From assembly GCF_011806525.1 (NCBI RefSeq), contig NZ_JAAVKI010000002.1:1-64000 (forward strand): DNA of 64,000 nucleotides. Reading direction: 5' to 3'. The position numbers were made by a program, and so were the translations under genes. The number at the start of each line of letters is the position of its first letter. Position 1 is the first letter of the stretch. Below are positions 53,226 through 61,581 of this stretch, one piece after another. Under the pieces are notes generated by a model, which made no database searches, was not told the origin of the DNA, and saw only the letters and a list, made by a program, of their open reading frames with translations. The DNA comes from Thalassospira sp. HF15. Its GTDB lineage: Bacteria > Pseudomonadota > Alphaproteobacteria > Rhodospirillales > Thalassospiraceae.

Positions 53226-54104
53226 ATGGATTCCGATCTGCTCAGAAGCTTCGTCGCCTTTGCCGAATGTGGCAGCTTTAACCGCGCAGCGGACCGTATC
53301 GGTCGGACGCCCTCTGCCTTTTCCATGCAGATGAAGCGCCTTGAAGAACTGGTTGATAACAAGCTGTTTGTACGCGACGGACGGAATGTGCAACTGACGC
53401 ATGAAGGCATTACCTTTGTCGGTTATGCCCGACGCATCCTCAGCCTGACGGACGAGGCCATGGGCCAGCTGCGCTCGCAGGAAGAATCCCGTCCGATCCG
53501 CATCGGTTGTCCGGATGACTACGCGCAAAAGATTTTGCCAACTGTTCTGCGCGCCATCAGTGCCGTGCATCCGCAAGCGCGCTTCTTCGTCTCGGTCAAT
53601 CCAACGATCCTGCTACGCCGGATGCTTGATCAGGGGGAGCTTGACCTGTCGATCATCAGCCGGTCAGAAAAAGGCGAAGAAGGATATTTCCTGCGCCATG
53701 AGCCCGGCGTCTGGGTGACATCGGCGACCCATGATCAGCATCTTCTTGATCCCCTGCCGCTTGTCCTGCCGGCCGAAGATTGCAAGTTCCATGCTTGGGC
53801 GATTGATGCCTTTTCGAAATCCAATCGGCCCTTTACGCTTTATGCCACCTCGCGTCAGGCTGCATCGCTGTTGCATTTGGTGCGTGACGGGCTGGGGGTT
53901 GCCGCCCTTGCGGCGGCCAGTGTGACCGACGAATTCAGTATCCTTGATACCCGCGATGGCTTTCCGCCGCTGCCTGCAGTGGGCGTGGCGGTCATGCTGG
54001 CCGAAGAGTCTCATCCATTGGTCAATCGCCAGCTTGCCGGTGCCATTCAGGAATATGTCGCCCATCATCTGGATGATGACTTGACCAGACCGGTCGCAAG
54101 CTGA
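53226..54104 (+). CDS. LysR-type transcriptional regulator
   Basis: The 292-residue regulator has the LysR helix-turn-helix at residues 2-62: LLRSFVAFAECGSFNRAADR, GRTPSAFSMQMKRLEE and FVRDGRNVQLTHEG. A two-lobed effector domain follows. It resembles the LrhA/HexA group. Upstream, ACTGATCAGT (53194-53203) is a perfect dyad that could be its site, next to the divergent GST gene. Divergent placement suggests it controls that GST. The effector is unknown. Confidence 0.9.
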   Translation: MDSDLLRSFVAFAECGSFNRAADRIGRTPSAFSMQMKRLEELVDNKLFVRDGRNVQLTHEGITFVGYARRILSLTDEAMGQLRSQEESRPIRIGCPDDYAQKILPTVLRAISAVHPQARFFVSVNPTILLRRMLDQGELDLSIISRSEKGEEGYFLRHEPGVWVTSATHDQHLLDPLPLVLPAEDCKFHAWAIDAFSKSNRPFTLYATSRQAASLLHLVRDGLGVAALAAASVTDEFSILDTRDGFPPLPAVGVAVMLAEESHPLVNRQLAGAIQEYVAHHLDDDLTRPVAS

Positions 54105-54133
54105 TTGGATGCGCGTCCCGCATCGCTTTACCC

Positions 54134-54529
54134 ATGACCAGCCCGGATAAGATCAATCGTATGACCGCCAAACCCCGCCTGAATATCTGCATCACCTGCA
54201 AGGCATCGACCGCCGAAAGCCATACCGACCCACGCCACGGGCAACAGCTGTTTGATAATTTGCAGGAACGCTGTGGCGATGCCGATCTGCCATTTGACGT
54301 GAAACCGGTGGAATGCCTGACCAATTGCACTTCAGGCTGTTCGGTTGCGCTGAACGGGTTGGGCAAGTGGGGATATGTTTATGGCAATGTCGATCCAGAA
54401 AGCATGGTCGAAGACCTGTGCGAACTGGCGTCAAAATATGCCGAAAGCGAAAAGGGTATTGTTGCCTGGCGCGAACGCCCCGACGCTTTGCGGCGCAGTG
54501 TCATCGCACGCATCCCGCCACTGGATTAA
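54134..54529 (+). CDS. DUF1636 metal-binding protein
   Basis: The 131-residue protein has an N-terminal CITC pair and a downstream ECLTNCTSGCSVAL, a thioredoxin-like ferredoxin pattern that suggests a [2Fe-2S] or metal site. It matches the DUF1636 family, predicted metal-binding and often linked to cobalt or cobalamin genes; no such genes lie here. It follows the LysR gene by 29 bases on the same strand and may be co-transcribed. ATG 54134 is used; ATG 54161 is a possible shorter start. Confidence 0.87.
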   Translation: MTSPDKINRMTAKPRLNICITCKASTAESHTDPRHGQQLFDNLQERCGDADLPFDVKPVECLTNCTSGCSVALNGLGKWGYVYGNVDPESMVEDLCELASKYAESEKGIVAWRERPDALRRSVIARIPPLD

Positions 54530-54542
54530 AAGCAGCGCTAAC

Positions 54543-55343
54543 CTAGCCGGGCAAATCGGGATGGTGGTGTTGCCAAAGATGATCTGCGACCCCACTGTCC
54601 TTTACTTTGGCAATCAACTGATTGAATTGTTCAAGCGTTATTGCCGAATTGCTGGACAGTACAGACACCAGATCATATCGCGCATGCGGCATTACCGCGA
54701 ACACCAACTTTTCACTCAGTTCGGGTTGTTGATTGAGCTTCGTGGTCAGGAACCCAGCAGAGATGACACCAACCGGTGCCTCCCCGGCCAACAATCCGTC
54801 AAAAACATCTTCTTCATTATAGCGCAGCAAAACATCATAGTTTGCCTCAAGAAATGCTGGGTCGGCATTGAAGTCAGCGAAACTGTAATGAAAACCAAGC
54901 ACGCACAATATTGGATAGCTAAGCACATCGGAGAACAGAGCCTCCGGGTCCTCTCCACTGGCAAGGGCGACATACAGATCGCTTTCGACCAAAAGCGTAT
55001 CAGAGAACTGCACATCAAGTTCATGCCACTCCCATTTCGGGCTATCGAATAGAACGAGGTCAAAGTCTCCATTCATCAGGCCTTCATAACGTCGCCGTGA
55101 TGACGTTTCCGCGAGCCTGAATTCGTAGTTTTCCTGGAAGTCGTTCAGAAGTTTGATCAGCTTGGGCACGACGCCATTTGGCTGGTCGTTATCATAGAAA
55201 AAGATATCACTATATTCATAGGCGCCAACCTTGACCTGCACAGGTTCGTTGGCCTTTACAGGCAGAATGCCAAGCACCATCAAAGGCAGAATGGCAGCAA
55301 AGCCGGTTAAAGCTGCGTGATGTAAAAAACGTATCGCTACCAA
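54543..55343 (-). CDS. Periplasmic solute-binding protein, amino-acid type
   Basis: The 266-residue precursor has a signal peptide (FAAILPLMVLGILPVKA) and a family-3-like binding fold with PNGVVPKLIKLLNDF, SSRRRYEGLMNGDFDLVLFD, and a long C-lobe. As with the gene at 44774, no transport partner is nearby. I choose TTG 55343, which has GGGAA upstream and begins a clean signal peptide. A longer reading from TTG 55376 is possible. Its role is probably sensing or orphan binding. Confidence 0.78.
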   Translation of the reverse strand: MVAIRFLHHAALTGFAAILPLMVLGILPVKANEPVQVKVGAYEYSDIFFYDNDQPNGVVPKLIKLLNDFQENYEFRLAETSSRRRYEGLMNGDFDLVLFDSPKWEWHELDVQFSDTLLVESDLYVALASGEDPEALFSDVLSYPILCVLGFHYSFADFNADPAFLEANYDVLLRYNEEDVFDGLLAGEAPVGVISAGFLTTKLNQQPELSEKLVFAVMPHARYDLVSVLSSNSAITLEQFNQLIAKVKDSGVADHLWQHHHPDLPG

Positions 55344-55421
55344 TGCTTTTTCCCGAATCTCGACAATCACCCACAATAGCGATGCCGTTGCACCAAGACG
55401 GTGGCAAAGGCCTCTGTAAAA

Positions 55422-56348
55422 CTATATGTGGCCCGCACACCAGTTTTCCAGAAGGAAGCGTGCAATTGATATCGGGCGCGGCAGGTTGATGCCTTTCTCC
55501 GGAAGGTTTGGCACATCATCGCGATGCACCCACATGGCAAATTCGATTTCCTCATTATCCGGCACAAGATCGGTGGTTTCGGCCTCGGCCACAAAGCCCA
55601 GCATCAGCGACCCGGGGAAAGGCCATGGCTGGGATGCAACATATTGCGGACGTTTGATCCGGACACCGACTTCTTCAAAAACCTCACGCGCCACGGCCTG
55701 TTCAAGGGTTTCGCCCGGCTCAACAAACCCCGCCAGAACCGATACCATGCCGGGCAAAAATTGCGGCGATCGCGCCAGCAACACGTGGTCCTGATGATGG
55801 ATCAACATGATCACCGCCGGATCGGTGCGCGGGAAATGCGATTTACCACAATCGGGATTGCTGCATTGCAGACGATATCCCGCCTCCGCCACCAGATTGG
55901 GGTGTCCACACGCCCCGCAGAACTGATGCCCCTGATGCCAGTTGAAAATCGCGCGCGCCTGTGCGGCAAGGGCCGCTTCATCGACCGAAAGATTGGCCAT
56001 ACGGGTGCGCATATCGCCAAAACCGCCGCCCAGTTTGCGCACCGCCTCTTCGCGATCAGCGACCACCGGCGCAATATCAACCGCAATCACCGGCCCTCCT
56101 TCGTCACGACCCAGATAAATCCACTGGCCGGCGTGAAGATCAACATCAAGATGCGGCACAGCCGGGGCCCCCAGCACCACCAATTCATGCGCGTCCATGT
56201 CTTCAGGCCAGGCAAATAACGGATCGCCTGCATGGCAAATCAGGATACGCAACGACTCCTCGGCCAAAAGAACCTGTTGCCAGTCATCGCGTTTGCGCAA
56301 AACTGCATCGCGATCAAGATCAACCGATTCATAAAATAGCCTGTGCAT
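55422..56348 (-). CDS. nudC: NADH pyrophosphatase NudC
   Basis: NudC hydrolyses NAD(H) to NMN(H) and AMP and can remove NAD caps from RNA. The 308-residue protein has a zinc site (FCGACGHPN and CSNPDCG). The Nudix box is GFVEPGETLEQAVAREVFEE followed by VGV, and the NADH-specific SQPWPFPGS motif is present. It starts at ATG 56348, giving the family N-terminus MHRLFYES; a longer frame to 56480 lacks homology. It lies divergently from the SRP RNA. Confidence 0.95.
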   Translation of the reverse strand: MHRLFYESVDLDRDAVLRKRDDWQQVLLAEESLRILICHAGDPLFAWPEDMDAHELVVLGAPAVPHLDVDLHAGQWIYLGRDEGGPVIAVDIAPVVADREEAVRKLGGGFGDMRTRMANLSVDEAALAAQARAIFNWHQGHQFCGACGHPNLVAEAGYRLQCSNPDCGKSHFPRTDPAVIMLIHHQDHVLLARSPQFLPGMVSVLAGFVEPGETLEQAVAREVFEEVGVRIKRPQYVASQPWPFPGSLMLGFVAEAETTDLVPDNEEIEFAMWVHRDDVPNLPEKGINLPRPISIARFLLENWCAGHI

Positions 56349-56531
56349 GGCAGTTGGTTTCCTAAAATTCTGATACGGCAAACAGTGGCAAAGCCCATGA
56401 GATGCCGTGCATTTTTTGTGGTGACGGAAGGTGACATTAACGCGGGTCGGGATCGGCCAAAAGCCACGATTGCCTGACAATAGAAAAAATCCCAGCCAAC
56501 CCTTGCGTTTTATCGCACCTTGCGCGATATA

Positions 56532-56635
56532 GGGGGCGAGAGGCTGGCAGTGGACGGACCGCTCGCCAACCCGGTCAGGACCGGAAGGTAGCAGCCGTAA
56601 CGAGTTTTTCCGGGTCGCTGTTCAGTCTCTCACCC
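56532..56635 (+). ncRNA. ffs: Signal recognition particle RNA (4.5S type)
   Basis: The sequence GGACCGGAAGGTAGCAGCC (56577-56595) contains the conserved SRP Alu-less helix 8 loop (GGAAG and AGCA internal loop). The ends GGGCGAGAG and CTCTCACCC pair to close a single long hairpin. Length of about 100 bases is the short bacterial form that binds Ffh. It lies just upstream of dnaX, a common location. Ends are approximate. An upstream -35/-10-like pair (TTGCGT, 17 bases, GATATA) is tentative. Confidence 0.93.
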
Positions 56636-56790
56636 TTAAAATCTTCCCTTTGAAATTGCTGATATTTGCCATGCCCCTGACATTCACGGGCAGACGGGTT
56701 TTTGTATGGGAAATTTCCCACTTGGCCTTTCCCATAGGGCTTCGAAGCTGCTAAAACCGTATGAGAATTAAAACAGTCCGGACCGGATGA

Positions 56791-58689
56791 ATGAGCGAGC
56801 AGATCGAGACCGCCAGCGAAACGGCACCAGAGGGTGACACGGTGACAGACAGTAATGTTGCGGAGACAGCCGCACCCGTCGCCACGGCTGAGCCTGAAGC
56901 CAAAAGCGAATATCAAGTTCTTGCGCGCAAATACCGCCCGAAATCCTTTGACGAGTTGATCGGCCATGGGCCGATGGTCAAGACGCTGTCAAACGCGCTT
57001 GAAAGTGGCCGACTGGCGCATGCCTTCATCCTGACCGGTGTCCGCGGGATTGGTAAAACTACGACGGCGCGTATCATTGCGCGCGCGCTCAACTGTATTG
57101 GTCCGGATGGCAATGGTGGCCCAACCATCGAGCCCTGCGGTGTCTGTGAACATTGCCGCGCGATTGCCGAAGACCGCCATGTTGATGTTCTGGAAATGGA
57201 TGCCGCGTCGCGCACCGGCGTTGATGACATTCGCGAACTGATCGAAGGCGTGCGGTATCGCCCGACCTCGGCGCGCTACAAGATCTACATCATCGATGAA
57301 GTGCACATGCTCTCGAAAAGTGCGTTCAACGCGCTTTTGAAAACGCTCGAAGAACCCCCAGAGCATGTGAAATTCATCTTTGCCACCACCGAAATCCGCA
57401 AAATTCCGATCACCGTCCTGTCACGTTGTCAGCGCTTTGACCTGCGGCGTGTACAGACCGACGAGCTGGCTGCGCACTACACTCGCATTGCCGGACTGGA
57501 AAATGCCGAAATCGAAGAAGAAGCCGTCACCCTGATTGCGCGGGCGGCGGATGGTTCTGTCCGTGATGGCATGAGCCTGCTTGATCAGGCGATCTCGCAT
57601 GGCGGTGGCAAGGTCACCACCCAGCAAGTGCGTGATATGCTCGGCCTGTCGGACCGATCCCGGATTTTCGATCTGTTTGATTTCACCATGAAGGGCGAGA
57701 TTAACGAGGCGCTTGAACTTCTGGGTGCGCAATATGCCCTTGGTGGCGATCCGCCGGTAATGCTGCAGGATATGCTGGACCTCACCCACTGGCTGACACG
57801 TGTGAAACTGTCGCCCGATGCCGCCAATGATCCGGGTGTGTCACAAATTGAACGCGAACGCGGCAAGGAAATCGCCGCCAAGCTCGCCATGCCGCAATTG
57901 ACGCGTGCCTGGCAGATGTTGCTTAAGGGCCTTGAAGAAACCCGCATTGCGCCATCGCCCATTCAGGCGGCCGAAATGATCCTGATCCGTCTGGCCTATG
58001 CAGCCGAGATGCCACCGCCTGGCGATCTGATCAAAAAGCTCCGTCAGGACATGAACAATGCCGGAAACGGCGGCAGCGCCCCGCAAGGCGGTGGCAATGG
58101 TGGTGGCAGTGGCGGTAGCGGCGGACCGGGCCCGCGCATGCAGGTGGTCAATGGTGGCGGCGGTGCATCTGCGGTGGCACAGCGCAGGCCAGACCCGCTT
58201 GGCGAACCCGAACAGGTCGAACAGCCTGTCTATGCCAAGATGCCCGAAACATTCGAAGAAGTTGCCGAACTGCTTGGCAAGGACCGCGAAACCACCGGCC
58301 TTTCGATGCAGGTCAAAAACTATATGCATCTGGTGAAATACGAGCCGGGTCGCATCGAATTTCGCCCGGCACGCGGGGCTGGATCGGACCTGTCTCCCAA
58401 GCTGATCAAGGCGCTTAATGGCCTGACCGGGCAACGTTGGCTGGTCAGCGTGTCGGAGCGCGAAGAAGGCGCACCGACACTTAAGGAACAGGAACTTGAA
58501 GCCCTTGAACAGCGCAAGGCGGATGCCTCGCAAGATCCGCTGGTCAGGGCCATTCTTGATGGTTTACCCAAAGCAAAAATCGTGGCCGTCCATCTGCCAC
58601 CCGGACAGGAAAATCCTGAGGGTGAAGAGGACGAAAGCGGTTCCGTATATGACGACGCATTTTATCTCGAAGGAGACGACGAGCTATGA
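56791..58689 (+). CDS. dnaX: DNA polymerase III subunits gamma/tau
   Basis: DnaX is the clamp-loader ATPase. The 632-residue protein starts with a ~45-residue acidic lead, then the AAA+ domain: KYRPKSFDELIGHG, Walker A GVRGIGKT at 83-90, a four-Cys zinc module (CGVCEHC), DEVHMLSK, and the sensor TTEIRKIPITVLSRCQ. Near residues 425-450 is a Gly-rich linker, followed by the tau-like C-terminal domain that contacts the polymerase. No A-rich slippery site with seven A/G is evident, so a programmed gamma product is not indicated. YbaB overlaps its stop by 4 bases. Confidence 0.97.
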   Translation: MSEQIETASETAPEGDTVTDSNVAETAAPVATAEPEAKSEYQVLARKYRPKSFDELIGHGPMVKTLSNALESGRLAHAFILTGVRGIGKTTTARIIARALNCIGPDGNGGPTIEPCGVCEHCRAIAEDRHVDVLEMDAASRTGVDDIRELIEGVRYRPTSARYKIYIIDEVHMLSKSAFNALLKTLEEPPEHVKFIFATTEIRKIPITVLSRCQRFDLRRVQTDELAAHYTRIAGLENAEIEEEAVTLIARAADGSVRDGMSLLDQAISHGGGKVTTQQVRDMLGLSDRSRIFDLFDFTMKGEINEALELLGAQYALGGDPPVMLQDMLDLTHWLTRVKLSPDAANDPGVSQIERERGKEIAAKLAMPQLTRAWQMLLKGLEETRIAPSPIQAAEMILIRLAYAAEMPPPGDLIKKLRQDMNNAGNGGSAPQGGGNGGGSGGSGGPGPRMQVVNGGGGASAVAQRRPDPLGEPEQVEQPVYAKMPETFEEVAELLGKDRETTGLSMQVKNYMHLVKYEPGRIEFRPARGAGSDLSPKLIKALNGLTGQRWLVSVSEREEGAPTLKEQELEALEQRKADASQDPLVRAILDGLPKAKIVAVHLPPGQENPEGEEDESGSVYDDAFYLEGDDEL

Positions 58690-59009
58690 AGAACCTTGCA
58701 GGGATGCTCAAACAGGCCCAGCAGATGCAGTCCAAAATGCAGGAAATGCAGGAAGGACTGGTTGAACTTGAAATCGAAGGTCAGTCCGGTGCGGGCATGG
58801 TCAAGGTGATGCTGAATGGCAAAGGCGAAATGCGCGGCCTTTCACTGGATAAAAGCATCGTCGACCCGAACGACACTGAAGTCCTCGAAGACCTGATCGT
58901 GGCCGCCTATAACGACGCCAAGGTCAAGGTAGAGGCCGCCGTTCAGGACAAGATGAAAGACGTCACTGGCGGCATGAACCTGCCTGAAGGCTTCAAACTG
59001 CCGTTTTAA
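58686..59009 (+). CDS. ybaB: YbaB/EbfC nucleoid-associated protein
   Basis: The 107-residue DNA-binding protein has the family pattern: a helical N-terminus (LAGMLKQAQQMQSKMQEMQE), then IEGQSGAGMVKVMLNGKGEM, and a C-terminus VTGGMNLPEGFKLPF. It overlaps dnaX by the ATGA stop/start and is normally followed by recR. Here an unrelated gene intervenes. It may help recombination or bind DNA as a dimer. Confidence 0.95.
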   Translation: MKNLAGMLKQAQQMQSKMQEMQEGLVELEIEGQSGAGMVKVMLNGKGEMRGLSLDKSIVDPNDTEVLEDLIVAAYNDAKVKVEAAVQDKMKDVTGGMNLPEGFKLPF

Positions 59010-59046
59010 CCTTCAGAAAACACTTGCGGAAGCAGCAACCTAGCTG

Positions 59047-59080
59047 GGCCGAGCCCACAGGGCGCTCGGCCGATTTCTTC
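59047..59080 (+). terminator. Terminator-like hairpin after ybaB
   Basis: An 8-bp stem GGCCGAGC/GCTCGGCC (59047-59054 with 59064-59071) is followed by a T-rich GATTTCTTC. It probably ends the dnaX-ybaB transcript, separating it from the epimerase gene. Confidence 0.55.
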
Positions 59081-59081
59081 A

Positions 59082-59383
59082 ATAGTCCATCGGTTTTCTG
59101 GGGCTCACAAAGCGAGTTTTAACAATGCAACGCGGAAGACATTCCGCCAAGTATTGGCAGACTTGTATTTGGTTGTTATCCCCGTTGATGCTAATAGCAT
59201 CGTTACACCGTATATTTTTCCGCTCGAAACGAATTGAGAGATTACCTGTTCAACTAAAATTAGCTCTTCTCTGCATAATGCATTCGCCGTAAGACAACAG
59301 ATCAGGTTATTCATAGACAAATTGATCGTTTGCTATCAAAACCCGATACAAATCAGCTATTTTCTCAGGCGGCCACACGAAAT
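59082..59383. other. A+T-rich spacer ahead of the epimerase gene
   Basis: About 300 bases of markedly lower G+C content than the surroundings. A minus-strand frame of 71 codons (59105-59320) resembles nothing I know and may be spurious or a remnant. No transposase or terminal repeats are recognisable here. Confidence 0.4.
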
Positions 59384-60292
59384 ATGACAATAAATATCGC
59401 GATTACGGGTGCCTCAGGATTTTGCGGGTCAGCAATTCTAGAAAAATGCCAGAATGCGAAGCACAATATCCTTAGTTTGCAGCGTAGGGCGGAACAAAAC
59501 CAACCGGTTTGCAGTGTTCACTTTGACTTGTCACGCGCGAGCGAACTGAAGGTAGAAAGTCTTCGCGACATTGATGTCGTCGTCCATGCAGCCGCAGTCG
59601 CACACAACAAAAGCAAAAACAAAAACGAGATCTTCAGGTTGAACGAAGAAGCAACCAAGATTCTTTTTAACAAATGCTTGGAAGCTGGAGTCAAAAAATT
59701 TATTTTTCTCAGCACAGTAGGCGTTTACGGCGAACACTCATGTGATCGTGTCATAACAATAAACGATCGCGAAAATCCCATATCGAGATACGCGCACTCC
59801 AAGTACAATTGTGAAAAACACCTTCTGTATCATAGTAAAACGGGGTCAATCGACGTATCTATTTTACGGCTGCCGTTAACCTATGGAAGGAATGCTCCTG
59901 GCAAATTTGGCTTGCTTTCAAGACTTGCTAAAACCTCGCTTCCACTCCCGTTTGCAGGCACTTCAAACACACGTTCTATGATCGCAGTTGACACCGTTGC
60001 GAACCTTGCATTGCAAATATGCGAGGGGAAGATACCGGCGCGTGGCATTGAATTGATCGTAGACTCTCGTACATATTCAACGCGTGAACTTGTTGAGAGC
60101 ATAAGGTTGAAACAAGGAGCACAAAAGAAGCTTTTTTATGTACCGAAGTCACTGATGCGATTTGCTCTTACAGCTATTGGACATGCAGCTGCTTATGAAC
60201 AGCTATACGAGGATCTGGAGTTCGAGAGCACAATTGACGTCAATGCCACCGGATGCGTTGATGCCAACACTGCACCAGCGGATTATACATAA
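59384..60292 (+). CDS. NAD-dependent epimerase/dehydratase, probable sugar-nucleotide enzyme
   Basis: The 302-residue protein is an extended short-chain dehydrogenase. It has the NAD-binding [14 protein letters not shown] at the N-terminus, the [11 protein letters not shown] segment, and the catalytic Y-x3-K in [12 protein letters not shown], with LSTVGVYGE before it. It resembles UDP-hexose epimerases/4-reductases of O-antigen clusters. Its G+C content is visibly lower than the flanking dnaX, ybaB and recR, and its codon use differs (many ATA, TTA, AAA). No other sugar genes are nearby. It was probably inserted by horizontal transfer. The start ATG 59384 has a poorly spaced ribosome-binding site. 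Confidence 0.87.
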   Translation: MTINIAITGASGFCGSAILEKCQNAKHNILSLQRRAEQNQPVCSVHFDLSRASELKVESLRDIDVVVHAAAVAHNKSKNKNEIFRLNEEATKILFNKCLEAGVKKFIFLSTVGVYGEHSCDRVITINDRENPISRYAHSKYNCEKHLLYHSKTGSIDVSILRLPLTYGRNAPGKFGLLSRLAKTSLPLPFAGTSNTRSMIAVDTVANLALQICEGKIPARGIELIVDSRTYSTRELVESIRLKQGAQKKLFYVPKSLMRFALTAIGHAAAYEQLYEDLEFESTIDVNATGCVDANTAPADYT

Positions 60293-60378
60293 GAGACTGC
60301 AACTCTTTAATTGCGTTTTGCATGCCGTCGCATTCAATTTCGTCTCTCATTTTCAAGGGACTAGAAAACGGGATCACT

Positions 60379-60972
60379 ATGACCGGACGGGAAATTGAAA
60401 ATCTGATCAAGCTGCTGTCGCGCCTGCCTGGCCTTGGGCCGCGTTCGGCACGGCGTGCGGTTTTGCAGATGCTCAAGAAACCCGAGACGCTTATGATCCC
60501 GTTGGCCGATGCACTGCATGCAACGGCCGAGGTCATGACGACCTGCAGCAATTGCGACAATATCGATGTCACCGATCCCTGCCATATCTGTGCCGATCAC
60601 AACCGCAGCACGGATATTATTTGCGTGGTCGAGGAAGTTCAGGATCTTTGGGCACTCGAACGCGGGGCATCGTTCAAGGGACGCTATCACGTGCTGGGCG
60701 GCACCCTGTCACCACTTGACGGTGTTGGTCCAGATGACCTCAAGATTGATCACTTGGTCAATCGCGTGCGTGAAGATGGCGTATCCGAAGTCATCCTTGC
60801 CACCAACGCCACGGTCGATGGCCAGACCACAGCGCATTATATCACCGAACGGCTGATCGAAACCGGGGTTAAGGTCACCCGCCTTGCCCATGGCGTACCG
60901 GTTGGCGGCGAGCTTGATTATCTTGATGACGGCACGCTGGCAGCAGCCTTGCGTTCAAGAAGTTCGGTCTAG
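60379..60972 (+). CDS. recR: Recombination mediator protein RecR
   Basis: RecR with RecO loads RecA at gaps. The 197-residue protein has the N-terminal helix-hairpin-helix ([20 protein letters not shown]), a zinc site C56/C59/C68/C71 in [16 protein letters not shown], and a Toprim domain ([16 protein letters not shown]). It ends [23 protein letters not shown] 60379 gives the standard family start; the frame continues to 60322 without support. Normally it directly follows ybaB, but here it is 1.37 kb away because of the epimerase gene. Confidence 0.96.
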   Translation: MTGREIENLIKLLSRLPGLGPRSARRAVLQMLKKPETLMIPLADALHATAEVMTTCSNCDNIDVTDPCHICADHNRSTDIICVVEEVQDLWALERGASFKGRYHVLGGTLSPLDGVGPDDLKIDHLVNRVREDGVSEVILATNATVDGQTTAHYITERLIETGVKVTRLAHGVPVGGELDYLDDGTLAAALRSRSSV

Positions 60973-60980
60973 TCAGCAAA

Positions 60981-61005
60981 AAGGGCGGCCTTAGCCGCCC
61001 TTAAT
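60981..61005 (+). terminator. Intrinsic terminator after recR
   Basis: A 9-bp stem AAGGGCGGC/GCCGCCCTT (60981-60989 with 60994-61002) has a four-base loop. It is followed by a modest T-rich stretch, TAATGTCTTTG. Confidence 0.7.
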
Positions 61006-61093
61006 GTCTTTGCAAAGCCTGTGTCGCTATTATTCAAACCATTTACAGCTGGAATTAAAGAACTACGCGGCCGAAGGATTGGATAATCCCGTC

Positions 61094-61543
61094 CTAAGAT
61101 GCAGCCTTGATCTTCTCTGCTGCCAGGCGGGTTGCCAGCTCATAGCCATAGGCACCAGCACCGGCCATCACCGCATCGGCGACTGAGCTGATCCAGCTGG
61201 TGTGGCGGAATTCCTCGCGGGCATGCGGGTTGGAAATGTGCAGCTCGATGATATAGCCCTCAAAGGTCTTGAGCGCATCATGGATCGCGATTGAGGTGTG
61301 GGTATAGGCCCCGGCATTGATCACGATCGCGCCTGATTTCGTGCGCGCCTCGTGGATCATGTCAATGATCGCACCTTCGTGGTTGGACTGGCCAAACCGC
61401 ACCGAAACGCCAAGTTCCTTGGCAAGCACAGCACACTTTTCCTCGATCGAGGCCAGCGTGTCATAGCCATAGATCTCTGGCTGTCGCTGCCCCAGCAGGT
61501 TCAGGTTCGGTCCGTTGATGACTAGAATTTCCTGCACGCTCAT
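61094..61543 (-). CDS. aroQ: Type II 3-dehydroquinate dehydratase
   Basis: AroQ dehydrates 3-dehydroquinate to 3-dehydroshikimate. The 149-residue protein has the active-site loop with Arg20 and catalytic Tyr25 in LLGQRQPEIYGYDTL. The conserved INAGAYTHTSIAI and ELHISNPHAREEFR motifs follow, with His and Arg. It lies 38 bases downstream of quiC on the same strand. This coupling suggests a catabolic (quinate use) rather than biosynthetic role, though type II enzymes serve both. Confidence 0.93.
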   Translation of the reverse strand: MSVQEILVINGPNLNLLGQRQPEIYGYDTLASIEEKCAVLAKELGVSVRFGQSNHEGAIIDMIHEARTKSGAIVINAGAYTHTSIAIHDALKTFEGYIIELHISNPHAREEFRHTSWISSVADAVMAGAGAYGYELATRLAAEKIKAAS

Positions 61544-61581
61544 TTCCTTGTTCCCGCCTTTATCCGCTTGGGGCCGTGTGG

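Noticed and set aside
58029..58040. A-rich codons in dnaX as a possible programmed frameshift
   Set aside because: Only five A residues (CAAAAAG) occur, not the A-AAA-AAG slippery heptamer, and no pseudoknot or stem is positioned after it.
59105..59320. 71-codon minus-strand open frame next to the epimerase
   Set aside because: It lies in A+T-rich DNA, lacks a ribosome-binding site and resembles nothing known; it may be a remnant but cannot be supported as a gene.
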